Source: Paenibacillus sp. E222 (GTDB lineage Bacteria; Bacillota; Bacilli; Paenibacillales; Paenibacillaceae). Taken from it: 64,000 nucleotides of DNA. Of this stretch, positions 1 through 8,220 are shown one piece after another (position 1 is the stretch's first letter; every line of letters starts with the position of its first letter). The stretch covers positions 5,208,001-5,272,000 of the forward strand of contig NZ_CP058552.1 of the NCBI RefSeq assembly GCF_013401555.1, read 5' to 3'. The translations under genes and the position numbers were made by a program. A model generated the notes under the pieces. The model was not told the origin of the DNA. It saw only the letters and a program-made list of their open reading frames with translations, and made no database searches.

Positions 1-219
1 CTGCATCACGTAGACAAAAGTATGGAGCGTATCCAGGACATCACGAAGCTCCGTCTTTCCTATCCTGTAGTGTTGAACTAATTGCTCTGTCCATTCTTCT
101 GCAGGCTCGTGCTCCAAATCTCCTGTCGCAGGCCAACCAATGCCGATAAAGTTATTCTCCAGAAACGACTCCGTCCAATCGATCTCTTGCAGTGTGGCTC
201 GTATATGAAACAGATTCAT
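1..219 (-). CDS. Partial gene, possible Mrr-cat restriction endonuclease-like N-terminus
   Basis: Only the first 73 codons are present; the gene runs off the left edge. The start is the ATG at 219-217. The visible protein begins MNLFHIRATLQEIDW and contains the segment NFIGIGWPATGDLEHE followed by an acidic/helical stretch. An 'IGWP..GDL' segment near the N-terminus is something I associate with predicted restriction endonucleases of the Mrr-cat type (COG4127-like), but the catalytic part is outside the window. That assignment is an inference from one short motif; the gene could equally be an uncharacterised protein. Confidence 0.45.
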   Translation of the reverse strand, partial: MNLFHIRATLQEIDWTESFLENNFIGIGWPATGDLEHEPAEEWTEQLVQHYRIGKTELRDVLDTLHTFVYVMQ

Positions 220-367
220 GTGGTTCCTTCCCAATAGTGATTTCAGGATTTAAGACTAAGTATATACTCCAGACATTCGTCGCTGCATTAAAATTAATCA
301 AAGATTAAGCTTATAGCAGTACAGACCTGACTCTGTTTTTGCAATATCCATGCAACACTTGACTACC

Positions 368-410
368 TACTACACGTTGTAGTAACTTGTATGTACTACG
401 TAGTGTAGTA
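368..410 (+). promoter_or_regulatory. Tandem BlaI/MecI-type operators
   Basis: Two 7-3-7 inverted repeats lie 46-88 nt upstream of the repressor start: TACTACA-CGT-TGTAGTA at 368-384 (perfect) and TACTACG-TAG-TGTAGTA at 394-410 (one mismatch). Their centres are 26 bp apart. The TACTA...TAGTA pattern matches the operator family bound by BlaI/MecI dimers. A TTGACT hexamer at 359-364 could be the -35 element, which would place both operators over the core promoter. Autoregulation of the downstream repressor/peptidase pair follows by inference. Confidence 0.8.
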
Positions 411-455
411 ATAACCTTCGATATGGACGCATAACGAAGTTAAGGAGTGTTCACC

Positions 456-830
456 GTGAACCATCTGCAAAAATTATCGGATACTGAAATGGAACTGATG
501 GAAGTGATCTGGGAGTGTGAGCCACCTGTCACCTCCACCGAACTGCTGACCATGTTTTCCCAAAGGGGTAAAGCTTGGAAGGCGCAAACGATCTCTACCT
601 TTCTCTCTCGGCTGGTAGACAAAGGGGCCCTTACAGCTACAAGGGATGGACGGACCAACAAATATGTGCCCCGTATTTCACCCGAAGACTACAAGCTATT
701 GGAGGCACAACAAGTTCTGGATGGATTATATCAAGGCTCTGTAAAAAATTTGATTTCAGCTTTGTATGATGGCGACAAGCTCTCAGATCAAGACATTGCA
801 GAGCTGAGACAATGGTTTTCAGAAAAGTAA
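456..830 (+). CDS. BlaI/MecI/CopY-family transcriptional repressor
   Basis: A 124-residue winged-helix repressor. The N-terminus (LSDTEMELMEVIW) and the recognition region KAQTISTFLSRLVDKGAL are typical of the BlaI/MecI family, which binds TACTA...TAGTA palindromes as a dimer and is inactivated by proteolysis triggered by a partner M56 membrane peptidase. I chose the GTG at 456 over the in-frame GTG at 447 because AAGGAG (442-447) then sits 8 nt upstream. It is followed 9 nt later by its likely partner peptidase. Two matching operators lie just upstream, so it probably represses its own operon. No beta-lactamase or penicillin-binding gene is adjacent, so the regulon is unknown. Confidence 0.9.
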   Translation: MNHLQKLSDTEMELMEVIWECEPPVTSTELLTMFSQRGKAWKAQTISTFLSRLVDKGALTATRDGRTNKYVPRISPEDYKLLEAQQVLDGLYQGSVKNLISALYDGDKLSDQDIAELRQWFSEK

Positions 831-839
831 GTGTAATCT

Positions 840-2267
840 ATGAATACCATTCTTGTATTACTGTCTACGCTGACTGTTGCCGGAAGTGTCGTTGTTGCTT
901 TCATTCTGTTATTGCGCCTCGTTCCCTTTCAAGTCTTCCCTGCAAAATGGCGTTTTGGAATTGGGAAAATGGCTTTAGGTTTGTATCTATTGCCCATTTT
1001 TCTGGCCTTTAATTGGATGTTTTCATTGTTCCCATCCAGTAATACAGTAAACGAGTTACCTATAAATGCTCAACATGTGATACCTGGATCATTTAATCCG
1101 ACTCCAGCCATTCAGGTACAGACCATTTCAGCAAACGTAGCTCTCGTTTTTATATGCTTATGGGTAATCGGGGCTATAGCTTTTGCAGCATGGCAAACAT
1201 ATTGTTACCACAGGTTTATCAAGACATTAAAACTTACGCGAACCAGTGTTCCGATGACCAGCGAAATTGCTATGCTGCTCCTTGTAATCAAGGAGAATCT
1301 GGGTCTTAAGAGCGAGGTTCGGCTCGCTTACAGCGCTATGATTCGCAGTCCTTTTCTAATTGGGCTGAGGAAACCTACTATTTATCTGCCTCTGAAGAAT
1401 TCTGCAAACGTGGATATAAGTATGGTGTTCCATCATGAACTGATACACCTGAAAAGGAAAGACTTATGGATCAAGGCGCTCATATTAGTAGCCCGTGCAT
1501 TGCATTGGTTCAATCCCTTGGTTCATATGCTTTCCAAAGATATTCATACGTGGAGTGAACTGTCCTGCGATGAAGAAGTTGTAAAGGGAATGACCCTTGC
1601 GGATCGTAAACGCTATGGGGAAACCATCCTGAACGTAGTGGCAGGATCAAGGAATCTACCTATACAATTTTGCTCCTCTTTATCCGGGGACGGTAAACAA
1701 CTAAAAAGGAGATTAACTTTTATGCTTAACGTAAAGAATGTGAATAAGAAAACCTTTGTTGTAGCGATATCGACGCTATTCGTCGTTGCTGCAATTAGTA
1801 CAGTGACAACCGCTTGGGCTTCGAGCAATACTCCGAGGGTGGTTGCGAGTGAAGAAGTTTCTGCAGTAACGCGCCCATCGCAGCAAACGGATGGCCGCGA
1901 AGATGCTCCTACAGTAACACGTCCTTCTGCTCAAGCCGCAGTCCGTGATGAAGCTTCTGTAGTATCACGCCCAGCAGCTCAAACGACACCTCGTGATGAA
2001 GTTTCTGTGGTACCACGTTCGGATGACCAAGTAGTAGCTCGGGAAGAAGTTCCTGCAGTAACGCGTCCATCGGCTCAAGAGGTAGTTCGTAAAGAAGCTT
2101 CTGTGGTAACTCGTCCAGCAGCTCAAGAGGCAGTTCCTAAAGAATCTCCTGTAGTAACACGTCCGGCAGTTCGTGAAGAAGCTTCTGTGGTAACTCGTCC
2201 GGCAGCTCAAGCCACAGTTCGTGAAGAAGCTTCTGTGGTACCAGCGCAAGCAGCTTCCCGTCATTAA
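840..2267 (+). CDS. BlaR1/MecR1-like M56 membrane metallopeptidase with repeat tail
   Basis: A 475-residue membrane protein. Hydrophobic segments lie near residues 3-27, 42-62, 98-120 and 305-327. The zinc motif HHELIH (H199, E200, H203) and the downstream CDEE near 243-246 place it in peptidase family M56, like BlaR1/MecR1. In those proteins a C-terminal extracellular penicillin-binding domain senses beta-lactams and the peptidase destroys the BlaI-type repressor encoded next door. Here that sensor domain is missing. After the last membrane segment there is only about 145 residues, made of roughly 16-residue repeats around (V)REEASVVTRPAAQ. The signal sensed is therefore unknown. Translation is probably coupled to the repressor gene 9 nt upstream. 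Confidence 0.85.
   Translation: MNTILVLLSTLTVAGSVVVAFILLLRLVPFQVFPAKWRFGIGKMALGLYLLPIFLAFNWMFSLFPSSNTVNELPINAQHVIPGSFNPTPAIQVQTISANVALVFICLWVIGAIAFAAWQTYCYHRFIKTLKLTRTSVPMTSEIAMLLLVIKENLGLKSEVRLAYSAMIRSPFLIGLRKPTIYLPLKNSANVDISMVFHHELIHLKRKDLWIKALILVARALHWFNPLVHMLSKDIHTWSELSCDEEVVKGMTLADRKRYGETILNVVAGSRNLPIQFCSSLSGDGKQLKRRLTFMLNVKNVNKKTFVVAISTLFVVAAISTVTTAWASSNTPRVVASEEVSAVTRPSQQTDGREDAPTVTRPSAQAAVRDEASVVSRPAAQTTPRDEVSVVPRSDDQVVAREEVPAVTRPSAQEVVRKEASVVTRPAAQEAVPKESPVVTRPAVREEASVVTRPAAQATVREEASVVPAQAASRH
1851..2244 (+). repeat. In-gene tandem repeat, about 45-48 bp unit
   Basis: About eight to nine imperfect copies encode 13-16 residue units of the form REEASVVTRPAAQxxV. They differ by synonymous and non-synonymous changes (TRPSAQ, SRPAAQ, PRSDDQ), and one copy near 2160 is shortened. 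They form the whole predicted extracellular tail of the M56 peptidase. Copy number may vary between strains; that is inference. Confidence 0.85.
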
Positions 2268-2415
2268 GAGCAATTTCATGAAATTACAAAATAAATAGGC
2301 TTGATATAAAGACTCCAAGCAGCATGCTTCGTTCAACAATTGGACGAAGGATGCCTCATTATTGTAGAGAAGAGAGTTTTCGCTTGAGACTAACCGGCTA
2401 CCTGCTCAAACAAGA

Positions 2416-2445
2416 AAGACCAACAACATTTTTGTTGTTGGTCTT
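2416..2445. terminator. Hairpin between convergent genes
   Basis: A 13-bp perfect stem (AAGACCAACAACA, 2416-2428, with 2433-2445) and a TTTT loop. It sits between the M56 gene and the convergent GH16 gene. It lacks a long T-run on either side, so it may be a bidirectional terminator of moderate strength. Confidence 0.6.
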
Positions 2446-2529
2446 CCCTGTATTTTCTCTCCGTTCATCTTGCTCATCACCGAAAACTATGGTGAGTCGC
2501 CTAGACACGACCCCAAAACAGCTGTTTTC

Positions 2530-4578
2530 TTACTGTTCTTTATACACACGTACATAATCCACTTGCATGGTTGCCGGGATATCGGACGCGTTCGGAGTAC
2601 GACCGCCGTCAAAGTTTCCACCGATTGCCAAATTCATAATGAGATAGAACGGCTCATCAAATGGTGCATTCGGATTATTCGGTGCAGCTGCGGAATACCA
2701 CTGCTCGTTAGTCACTTTATAGAAAAACTTGCCGTCGACATACCATTTAATGTTATCCTCTTCCCAGACTACCGAGTATACATGATAATCATTGGCAAAA
2801 GTTTGCCCTTCCGGGAAGTGATAATCTCCGCCCGAATACTGGTTCCCGGGCCATTGACCACCAAAGTGTATGGTACCGCTTACTGATCCAGGCAGACGGC
2901 CTCTCGCTTCCATAACATCAATTTCACCTGATGCAGCCCAAGTGCCGTATACAGAATCTTGTGGAAGCATCCACAGTGCTGGCCATACACCATCACCTGT
3001 AGGAAGTTTGGCACGAAAATCGACTCTGCCGTACTTCAAGGACAGTTTATCCTTGGTGTTAATCTTTCCTGAAGAATACTGTGCATACCGATTCGGGTCT
3101 TGCGGAAAAGATTTACTGTCGTTCATGGCTTTGATATTCAGCTTTCCGTCCTGTACATAAATATTTTGAGTGCTGTTTGTGTAGTGCTGCAGTTCTGCAT
3201 TTCCCCATCCCCAAGTAGCGGGATCGTTATTGAGATAATATCCTGTTTCATAGTTCCATTTACTTGTATCCAGTGCAGTTCCGTTAAACTCATCCTGCCA
3301 GATGAGGTTCATGCCCGCGATTGCCGGGTCGGTTGGTGTTCCGATCGCGATATCCTCTTGATCGGATACATCTGGACGCGGAGCATTTGGATTGCCGATA
3401 AAAGTATAGTTGACGAAGTTGTTGCCAATATTTCCACCCGCCTGTCCGTTCAGCGGATAGCCGATACGAATCTGCATGTTCTCTTGGATTGGCTGGAACC
3501 AAAGACCATAGATATAATCGGCCCAGTATCCCCACTGGTTGGCATCCGACATATTGTTGTAGCCATTAGCGGAGTATGCAAATTTGCTCTGACTGGAGTT
3601 ACTCAAATCCACCCATTGGCCATTGATGTTAATCTGGTATACGAAATTACCAAGTTCTTTGGCGATAGGCGCACCCCCATCAATTTTGGGAAGCGGAAGT
3701 CCAATGGAACCATTCGCATCTGCCGTGAAGGTTGTTCCTTCGTATGGCGTAATGACATATGAATTTCTAGTAGGTTCATTAAAGGTAATTGTATAAACAA
3801 GGTTAGCTGAGGAAGTCTTTGATTCCAATTTGACGTTGATCGATTCCGTTACGTTAAACCAGTAGCCTCCTCCACCGTCGGTAAATTGGCCGAAGTTGTG
3901 ATCATAAATCCAGCCGCTGGCTGCATTATTGTCAATATCAATCCATGTGCTGCTGTTTACAGGTTTTACATACACCTTCAAATCATCTGCTACGGCTTCA
4001 TACGTTACCGCAGAATCATTGTTGAACGTTGGATATGTAAAGCCTGCACCGCCTGTGAAACTTGCTGTAATTTGCGGGCCTTGTGTTGGATTCATCGCTG
4101 TGATGGTTGTTTTGTTAATGTTTTGGAATACAAGTTGATATTCAAGCTTGACGCCATTCGCTTTGGAGTACAGTTGAATTTCGGTTGTTGCGGAAAGGGT
4201 GAACCAATAACCATTGAAACCGCCATCGCTCCAGTGCCCCCAGTTCTGGTTATAGATATAACCTCCGGCTTGATCAATATCAACCCAGTTGTTACCCACT
4301 TTCACATTAACACCCACGTCACTGTAAACATCATTCCAGGTAGCGGACCCCCCATTGAACTTAGGCATAACAAATCCGTAGCTGGCTTTGCCAACGCCGG
4401 ATTTTGAAATAACAGGTCCATCTGCCGGTGAGAAGTACTCCATTGAGGTAACGGTCGTTCCAGCTGCTTGAACTTTCGATGCTGGCAGCACGCCAACACT
4501 AGCCAGCATCACAACCGCTAGGAACAAGCCAAGTACCTTTTTCATAACCCGTTTCTCCGTAAAGTGAGATGGTTTCAT
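2530..4578 (-). CDS. Secreted GH16 beta-glucanase with three N-terminal repeats
   Basis: A 682-residue extracellular enzyme. A signal peptide (about residues 12-38, ending VQAAG) is followed by three related modules of about 105 residues (roughly 45-150, 157-265 and 270-395), each with a 'W(V)DI/L ... YxxxxWGxW ... YWF' pattern, which look like carbohydrate-binding or beta-sandwich repeats. The GH16 catalytic domain occupies about 425-682, with the signature GEIDVME at 551-557 (nucleophile E552, acid/base E557 by family analogy). GH16 enzymes of this type usually cut beta-1,3 or mixed beta-1,3/1,4-glucan; laminarin-type substrate is my inference. The ATG at 4578 has AAAGGAGGG just upstream. 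A cre box lies 52 nt before the start. Confidence 0.9.
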   Translation of the reverse strand: MKPSHFTEKRVMKKVLGLFLAVVMLASVGVLPASKVQAAGTTVTSMEYFSPADGPVISKSGVGKASYGFVMPKFNGGSATWNDVYSDVGVNVKVGNNWVDIDQAGGYIYNQNWGHWSDGGFNGYWFTLSATTEIQLYSKANGVKLEYQLVFQNINKTTITAMNPTQGPQITASFTGGAGFTYPTFNNDSAVTYEAVADDLKVYVKPVNSSTWIDIDNNAASGWIYDHNFGQFTDGGGGYWFNVTESINVKLESKTSSANLVYTITFNEPTRNSYVITPYEGTTFTADANGSIGLPLPKIDGGAPIAKELGNFVYQININGQWVDLSNSSQSKFAYSANGYNNMSDANQWGYWADYIYGLWFQPIQENMQIRIGYPLNGQAGGNIGNNFVNYTFIGNPNAPRPDVSDQEDIAIGTPTDPAIAGMNLIWQDEFNGTALDTSKWNYETGYYLNNDPATWGWGNAELQHYTNSTQNIYVQDGKLNIKAMNDSKSFPQDPNRYAQYSSGKINTKDKLSLKYGRVDFRAKLPTGDGVWPALWMLPQDSVYGTWAASGEIDVMEARGRLPGSVSGTIHFGGQWPGNQYSGGDYHFPEGQTFANDYHVYSVVWEEDNIKWYVDGKFFYKVTNEQWYSAAAPNNPNAPFDEPFYLIMNLAIGGNFDGGRTPNASDIPATMQVDYVRVYKEQ

Positions 4579-4629
4579 AATTGCCCTCCTTTGATAGGAT
4601 CATAGTTTCTCCCAATCTATGCGCATAAA

Positions 4630-4643
4630 GGTAATCGCTTACA
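4630..4643 (-). promoter_or_regulatory. cre box (CcpA site) upstream of GH16 gene
   Basis: On the minus strand the sequence is TGTAAGCGATTACC, matching the cre consensus TGWNANCGNTNWCA at all positions but the last. It lies 52-65 nt upstream of the GH16 start, in or near the promoter. Carbon catabolite repression by CcpA is the usual meaning; here it is inferred. Confidence 0.65.
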
Positions 4644-4735
4644 TCGGGGAATATCTTTATTCTATCGAATGGCATAATCCGCTGAAAGGTACAATTATTT
4701 TTGTTGTATCCCATTTTTTTGGGTTTTGATTCAAT

Positions 4736-6307
4736 TTATAGATAGGTACTGTGGTATTGCACTTCACGTTCTCCCTTTTGGCGCATCATTTGTCGATACT
4801 CTGTGGGTTGGATATGCATCGCAAGGCGGAACGCCCGCGTAAAGCTTTTATAGTTTTCATAACCAACCATAGCAGCAACTTCAACAATCTTATGATCGGT
4901 TTCGGCTAGGAGTCGCCGCGCTTTATCCAAACGTACATCTCGCAGGTATTCGGCAAAACCTTTGCCAATATTCTTCTTGAACAGATTTGAGAAATAAGCG
5001 TAATTAAGCGACACATGATTGGATACCATCGCGAGATCCAGCGGCTTATGATAGCTTTCGTGTATAAAACGGATGGCTTCATTTAACTCCTGCGAATTGC
5101 GATAGCTGCACTTATATTCAAAATAGAACTGATTCAGCCGAAGCAGTTGCTGTTGCAGCGCTTGAATATAATCCCGCATCCCAGGATAATCAAAGAGATT
5201 ACGCAAAGATTCAAGATCCAGCGCTTCTTCCCCCATGTAGGGGCGAATAACTTGTTCATACTCCTCCATCATCTGCACTGTTGCGCCGCAGAGCTGCTGG
5301 GTGTAGCGAATATGATAGCGCTGCAGCACATTTTTGTGAAATATTGCGGAAATGCCCTGAGCTATTCTACCACTGTTGTCGGTCCCCACAGACTGGAACA
5401 GATCATACAGCTCTTCATAGGGAAGTTGCCACTGCTGCTCCATATGCTCAATATGTGCTGGCAGAATGATACATAGATCCGGAAACAGGTAACTATGACG
5501 GTATAGCTCAAGCAATTGTGCATAGCTGCCAGGCAGCGTTTTTAATCCTTGCTGCGGGTCAGTCATAACGGTTATCGCGTCGATCATTCCTTCCTTGAGC
5601 GCCGCTGGCAAAGCATCCGGATCTATCGCTGCATTCACTGCAAGAATTAGGTACGGGCTGTGCTGCAGACAAATACAACCTTGTCTACCAAACACACCAT
5701 AAGCAATAGCTTCCATGCTATGGACACTGCTCGCCCCCGGCTGGTTAATCCAGCATTTCTCCCGCAGCAAGCATAAGCGATAATGATGCCACAGCGCAGG
5801 AGTTTGTTCCTGAATTTGGAGAATCCAGGCTTCATCGTTTAACGCACCCTGCATAAACATTTGTAGCCCTTTACGATCTGTCTCTCGTGCGAGACGGGAG
5901 ACATGCTGCATATTGTGCGTAAGGGCCTGCCGTGTCTGGATTTCTTGCCATACATGCTCCAGTGAAGTTTGCAGATCCTCTCGCTTCAGAGGCTTTAACA
6001 AGTATCCCTTTGCCCCAAATTCGATGGCTTTTTGGGCATATGTAAAATCACTATAACCGCTAATAATGAGGTATTCCACCTCAATACGCTCCTCTTTGGT
6101 CTGTGCCATCAGTGCCAGCCCGTCCATGTCCGGCATCCTAATGTCAGTAAGAACGATATGAATGTTATGTTTGCGCAAAAGAATTAGCGCCTCCATCCCG
6201 CTTGCGGCACAGTAAATGTTGTTCAGCTCCAGAGGAAATTGATGCAGCATCGCCTGCAGACCGTCACGTATGTGCTTTTGGTCGTCCACAACCAGAATAT
6301 TGATCAC
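4736..6307 (-). CDS. YesN-type response regulator, AraC output
   Basis: A 523-residue response regulator: an N-terminal receiver (NILVVDDQ, phospho-acceptor in VLTDIRMPDMDG near residue 54, conserved K in YLLKPLKRED), a long linker of about 290 residues, and a C-terminal AraC-type double HTH (last 100 residues, with RLLAETDHKIVEVAAMVGYENYKSF). I place the start at GTG 6307 because GGAGG lies 9 nt upstream and the receiver fold begins directly there; this leaves 2 nt after the kinase stop. It pairs with the upstream YesM-type kinase. The family usually controls nearby carbohydrate uptake genes, so the adjacent solute-binding lipoprotein or the GH16 gene are likely targets. Confidence 0.9.
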   Translation of the reverse strand: MINILVVDDQKHIRDGLQAMLHQFPLELNNIYCAASGMEALILLRKHNIHIVLTDIRMPDMDGLALMAQTKEERIEVEYLIISGYSDFTYAQKAIEFGAKGYLLKPLKREDLQTSLEHVWQEIQTRQALTHNMQHVSRLARETDRKGLQMFMQGALNDEAWILQIQEQTPALWHHYRLCLLREKCWINQPGASSVHSMEAIAYGVFGRQGCICLQHSPYLILAVNAAIDPDALPAALKEGMIDAITVMTDPQQGLKTLPGSYAQLLELYRHSYLFPDLCIILPAHIEHMEQQWQLPYEELYDLFQSVGTDNSGRIAQGISAIFHKNVLQRYHIRYTQQLCGATVQMMEEYEQVIRPYMGEEALDLESLRNLFDYPGMRDYIQALQQQLLRLNQFYFEYKCSYRNSQELNEAIRFIHESYHKPLDLAMVSNHVSLNYAYFSNLFKKNIGKGFAEYLRDVRLDKARRLLAETDHKIVEVAAMVGYENYKSFTRAFRLAMHIQPTEYRQMMRQKGEREVQYHSTYL

Positions 6308-6309
6308 TC

Positions 6310-8145
6310 CTACCACCCTCCAAGATTTACATTTTCCCAAGGTAAACGTATCGTTACACAGGTATAAGCGCCTTGAACACTATCAATCCAAAGACCGCAG
6401 TCCTCGCCATAATGAAGCTGCAGCCGTTTATTCACATTTTCCAAACCGAGTCCATTCTTGCTGGTAACCATCGGCGAATCCGAGTCTCCTCGCAGTGCCG
6501 CTTGCAGTCGAACTAACCTCTCCGGGTCTACGCCCTCTCCATCATCTTGTATGTTAATGAGCAATCGGTCATTCTGCACTGAAACGGTGATCTGGATACA
6601 CACACTCCCGCCTGACGGTGCAGCGTGATGCACTGCATTTTCCACGATGGGCTGCAAGCACATTTTAGGAATCGCATAGCGGAGCACCTCCTGCGGGAGA
6701 TCTGCCGTCAACATGATGCTGCCGCCTTCCATCAAATTAATAAATTGAATGTAGCTTTGAATGTTGGCAAGTTCCTCACGAAGGGCAACGGTATCGCTCC
6801 GCCACTGCATGCTGTAGCGAAGTTGCGAACCTAACGATACCAATGAATTCGCAATAGCGGGTTGCCGTTGAACCTCCGCGAGCATTCGAATAGATTCCAG
6901 TGCGTTATATAAAAAATGAGAGTTGATTTGCGAATGCAGGGAATGCAGCTGTGCGTTTTTGGCGATCAATTGTTTGTCCACGACCTGCGTCATCAAATGT
7001 CTGACCTCATGCAACATTTTGTTGTAGCTCACAGCCACCTCATCGATCTCATCCCCTCTTTCGTTCTCATCAAGGCCGGTATCAATCATTGCATCCAATT
7101 GCCCTTTTCGTACTTGACGCATTGAAGCCAGTACGCTGTCCAGCCGACGGAAAATTCGCCGAGTTGTATGTGATACGATCAGCATGATGAGCAGCAATAC
7201 ACATAATGTAATCGATACCACAAATGCGTACCAGCTTCGTGGCCCCTTCATCAATGCCTGATGAGAGGCGATATCGACCACATACGTGTTTAGCGGAGCG
7301 ATGTAGCGATATAGGGCATAGTAGCTCTGATCTCCTAACTTAATCTTAACGGGATTCTCCTGTGGCAGTACATCCAACTGACGATGAATACCGCCAAGGA
7401 TATCGTTCAGTCCTTCTCCGGCTTGTCGAGAAAACTCATGCTGGGGATTATACACATATTGGGGAGGATCGCTTTCGTTCATCAAAACAGAAAAAAAGTT
7501 TCCCTTGCTCTCCTGGAGCAGATCACTGAAAAACATACGATGCGGGACGCGAATTTCCATAATACTAGGTCGTTTTTTCTCCTGACCCTGAAGGCGAACC
7601 AGCCGGTAGTAGGATAGTGTATGTTCACCATTCTTAAAAGAAAATAAGCGGTAAGCCGCACCACCTTCATCCCGAAGCTTTGTCCAGTAATCCTGCGGCC
7701 AAAATTTCTGATAATGATAGATTTCAGGCCAGATTTCATACAAGTTTGGGTTATCCACGTAAAAGCTGAGCTCACTAATCATCGCATTGCTTTGAATGAT
7801 GTTTTGCATTTGCTCAAATTGGTTTTGCTTAAATTTCACCAGTCGCAGTCCATCCACAAGCATATTGGAATGAATAAAATCCACAAATGACTTTTGAGTG
7901 AGCGCAGTGTTGGAAGCGTTCTCAATGATATCCATTCTACTGCGCAATTGTTCGTTTAACCATGAAACGTGACTGTTGCCTGCTGCCATAGCGTCCTTGT
8001 ATAGCTGGGTTTCCTGCATCCGAATATATAAAAAGGATACCAAAATAACAGGTATGGCAATCATCAGGCTAAATGCCAGAAACAGCTTTTGGGAAATACG
8101 GGCATTGCGATAAAGCTTCCTCAATCTCGTTAGTAGGTATTTCAT
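6310..8145 (-). CDS. YesM-type sensor histidine kinase
   Basis: A 611-residue membrane kinase. An N-terminal membrane segment (about 22-44) is followed by an extracellular sensor of about 230 residues, a second membrane segment (about 280-300), a HAMP region, and a His_kinase domain with QLHSLHSQINSHFLYNALESIR (phospho-histidine in the SHFLYN stretch). The ATPase domain has PIVENAVHHA and DDGEGV, then GLGLENVNKRL. This is the LytS/YesM class that partners YesN regulators, and the regulator gene follows 2 nt downstream. The solute-binding lipoprotein gene lies 75 nt upstream on the same strand, so sensing may involve sugar bound by that protein (inference). AAAGGTGG lies about 14 nt before the ATG, a rather long spacing. 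Confidence 0.9.
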   Translation of the reverse strand: MKYLLTRLRKLYRNARISQKLFLAFSLMIAIPVILVSFLYIRMQETQLYKDAMAAGNSHVSWLNEQLRSRMDIIENASNTALTQKSFVDFIHSNMLVDGLRLVKFKQNQFEQMQNIIQSNAMISELSFYVDNPNLYEIWPEIYHYQKFWPQDYWTKLRDEGGAAYRLFSFKNGEHTLSYYRLVRLQGQEKKRPSIMEIRVPHRMFFSDLLQESKGNFFSVLMNESDPPQYVYNPQHEFSRQAGEGLNDILGGIHRQLDVLPQENPVKIKLGDQSYYALYRYIAPLNTYVVDIASHQALMKGPRSWYAFVVSITLCVLLLIMLIVSHTTRRIFRRLDSVLASMRQVRKGQLDAMIDTGLDENERGDEIDEVAVSYNKMLHEVRHLMTQVVDKQLIAKNAQLHSLHSQINSHFLYNALESIRMLAEVQRQPAIANSLVSLGSQLRYSMQWRSDTVALREELANIQSYIQFINLMEGGSIMLTADLPQEVLRYAIPKMCLQPIVENAVHHAAPSGGSVCIQITVSVQNDRLLINIQDDGEGVDPERLVRLQAALRGDSDSPMVTSKNGLGLENVNKRLQLHYGEDCGLWIDSVQGAYTCVTIRLPWENVNLGGW

Positions 8146-8220
8146 TCTGATGTATTCACCACCTTTGTTATACCATATATTACCTGTTATCTGATAGAGA
8201 GCGAGGATGTCAGGGAATGG

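Noticed and set aside
1851..2244. Possible CRISPR-like or VNTR array
   Set aside because: Units are in frame with the peptidase, lack spacers and encode a regular peptide pattern; it is an in-gene tandem repeat.
1965..2339. Minus-strand frame with a repeated HRSFFTN pattern
   Set aside because: It is simply the reverse reading of the tandem repeats in the M56 peptidase gene.
3100..4407. Several plus-strand frames (220 and 173 codons)
   Set aside because: Antisense to the GH16 gene, whose signal peptide, repeats and catalytic motif are convincing; the plus-strand products have no family features.
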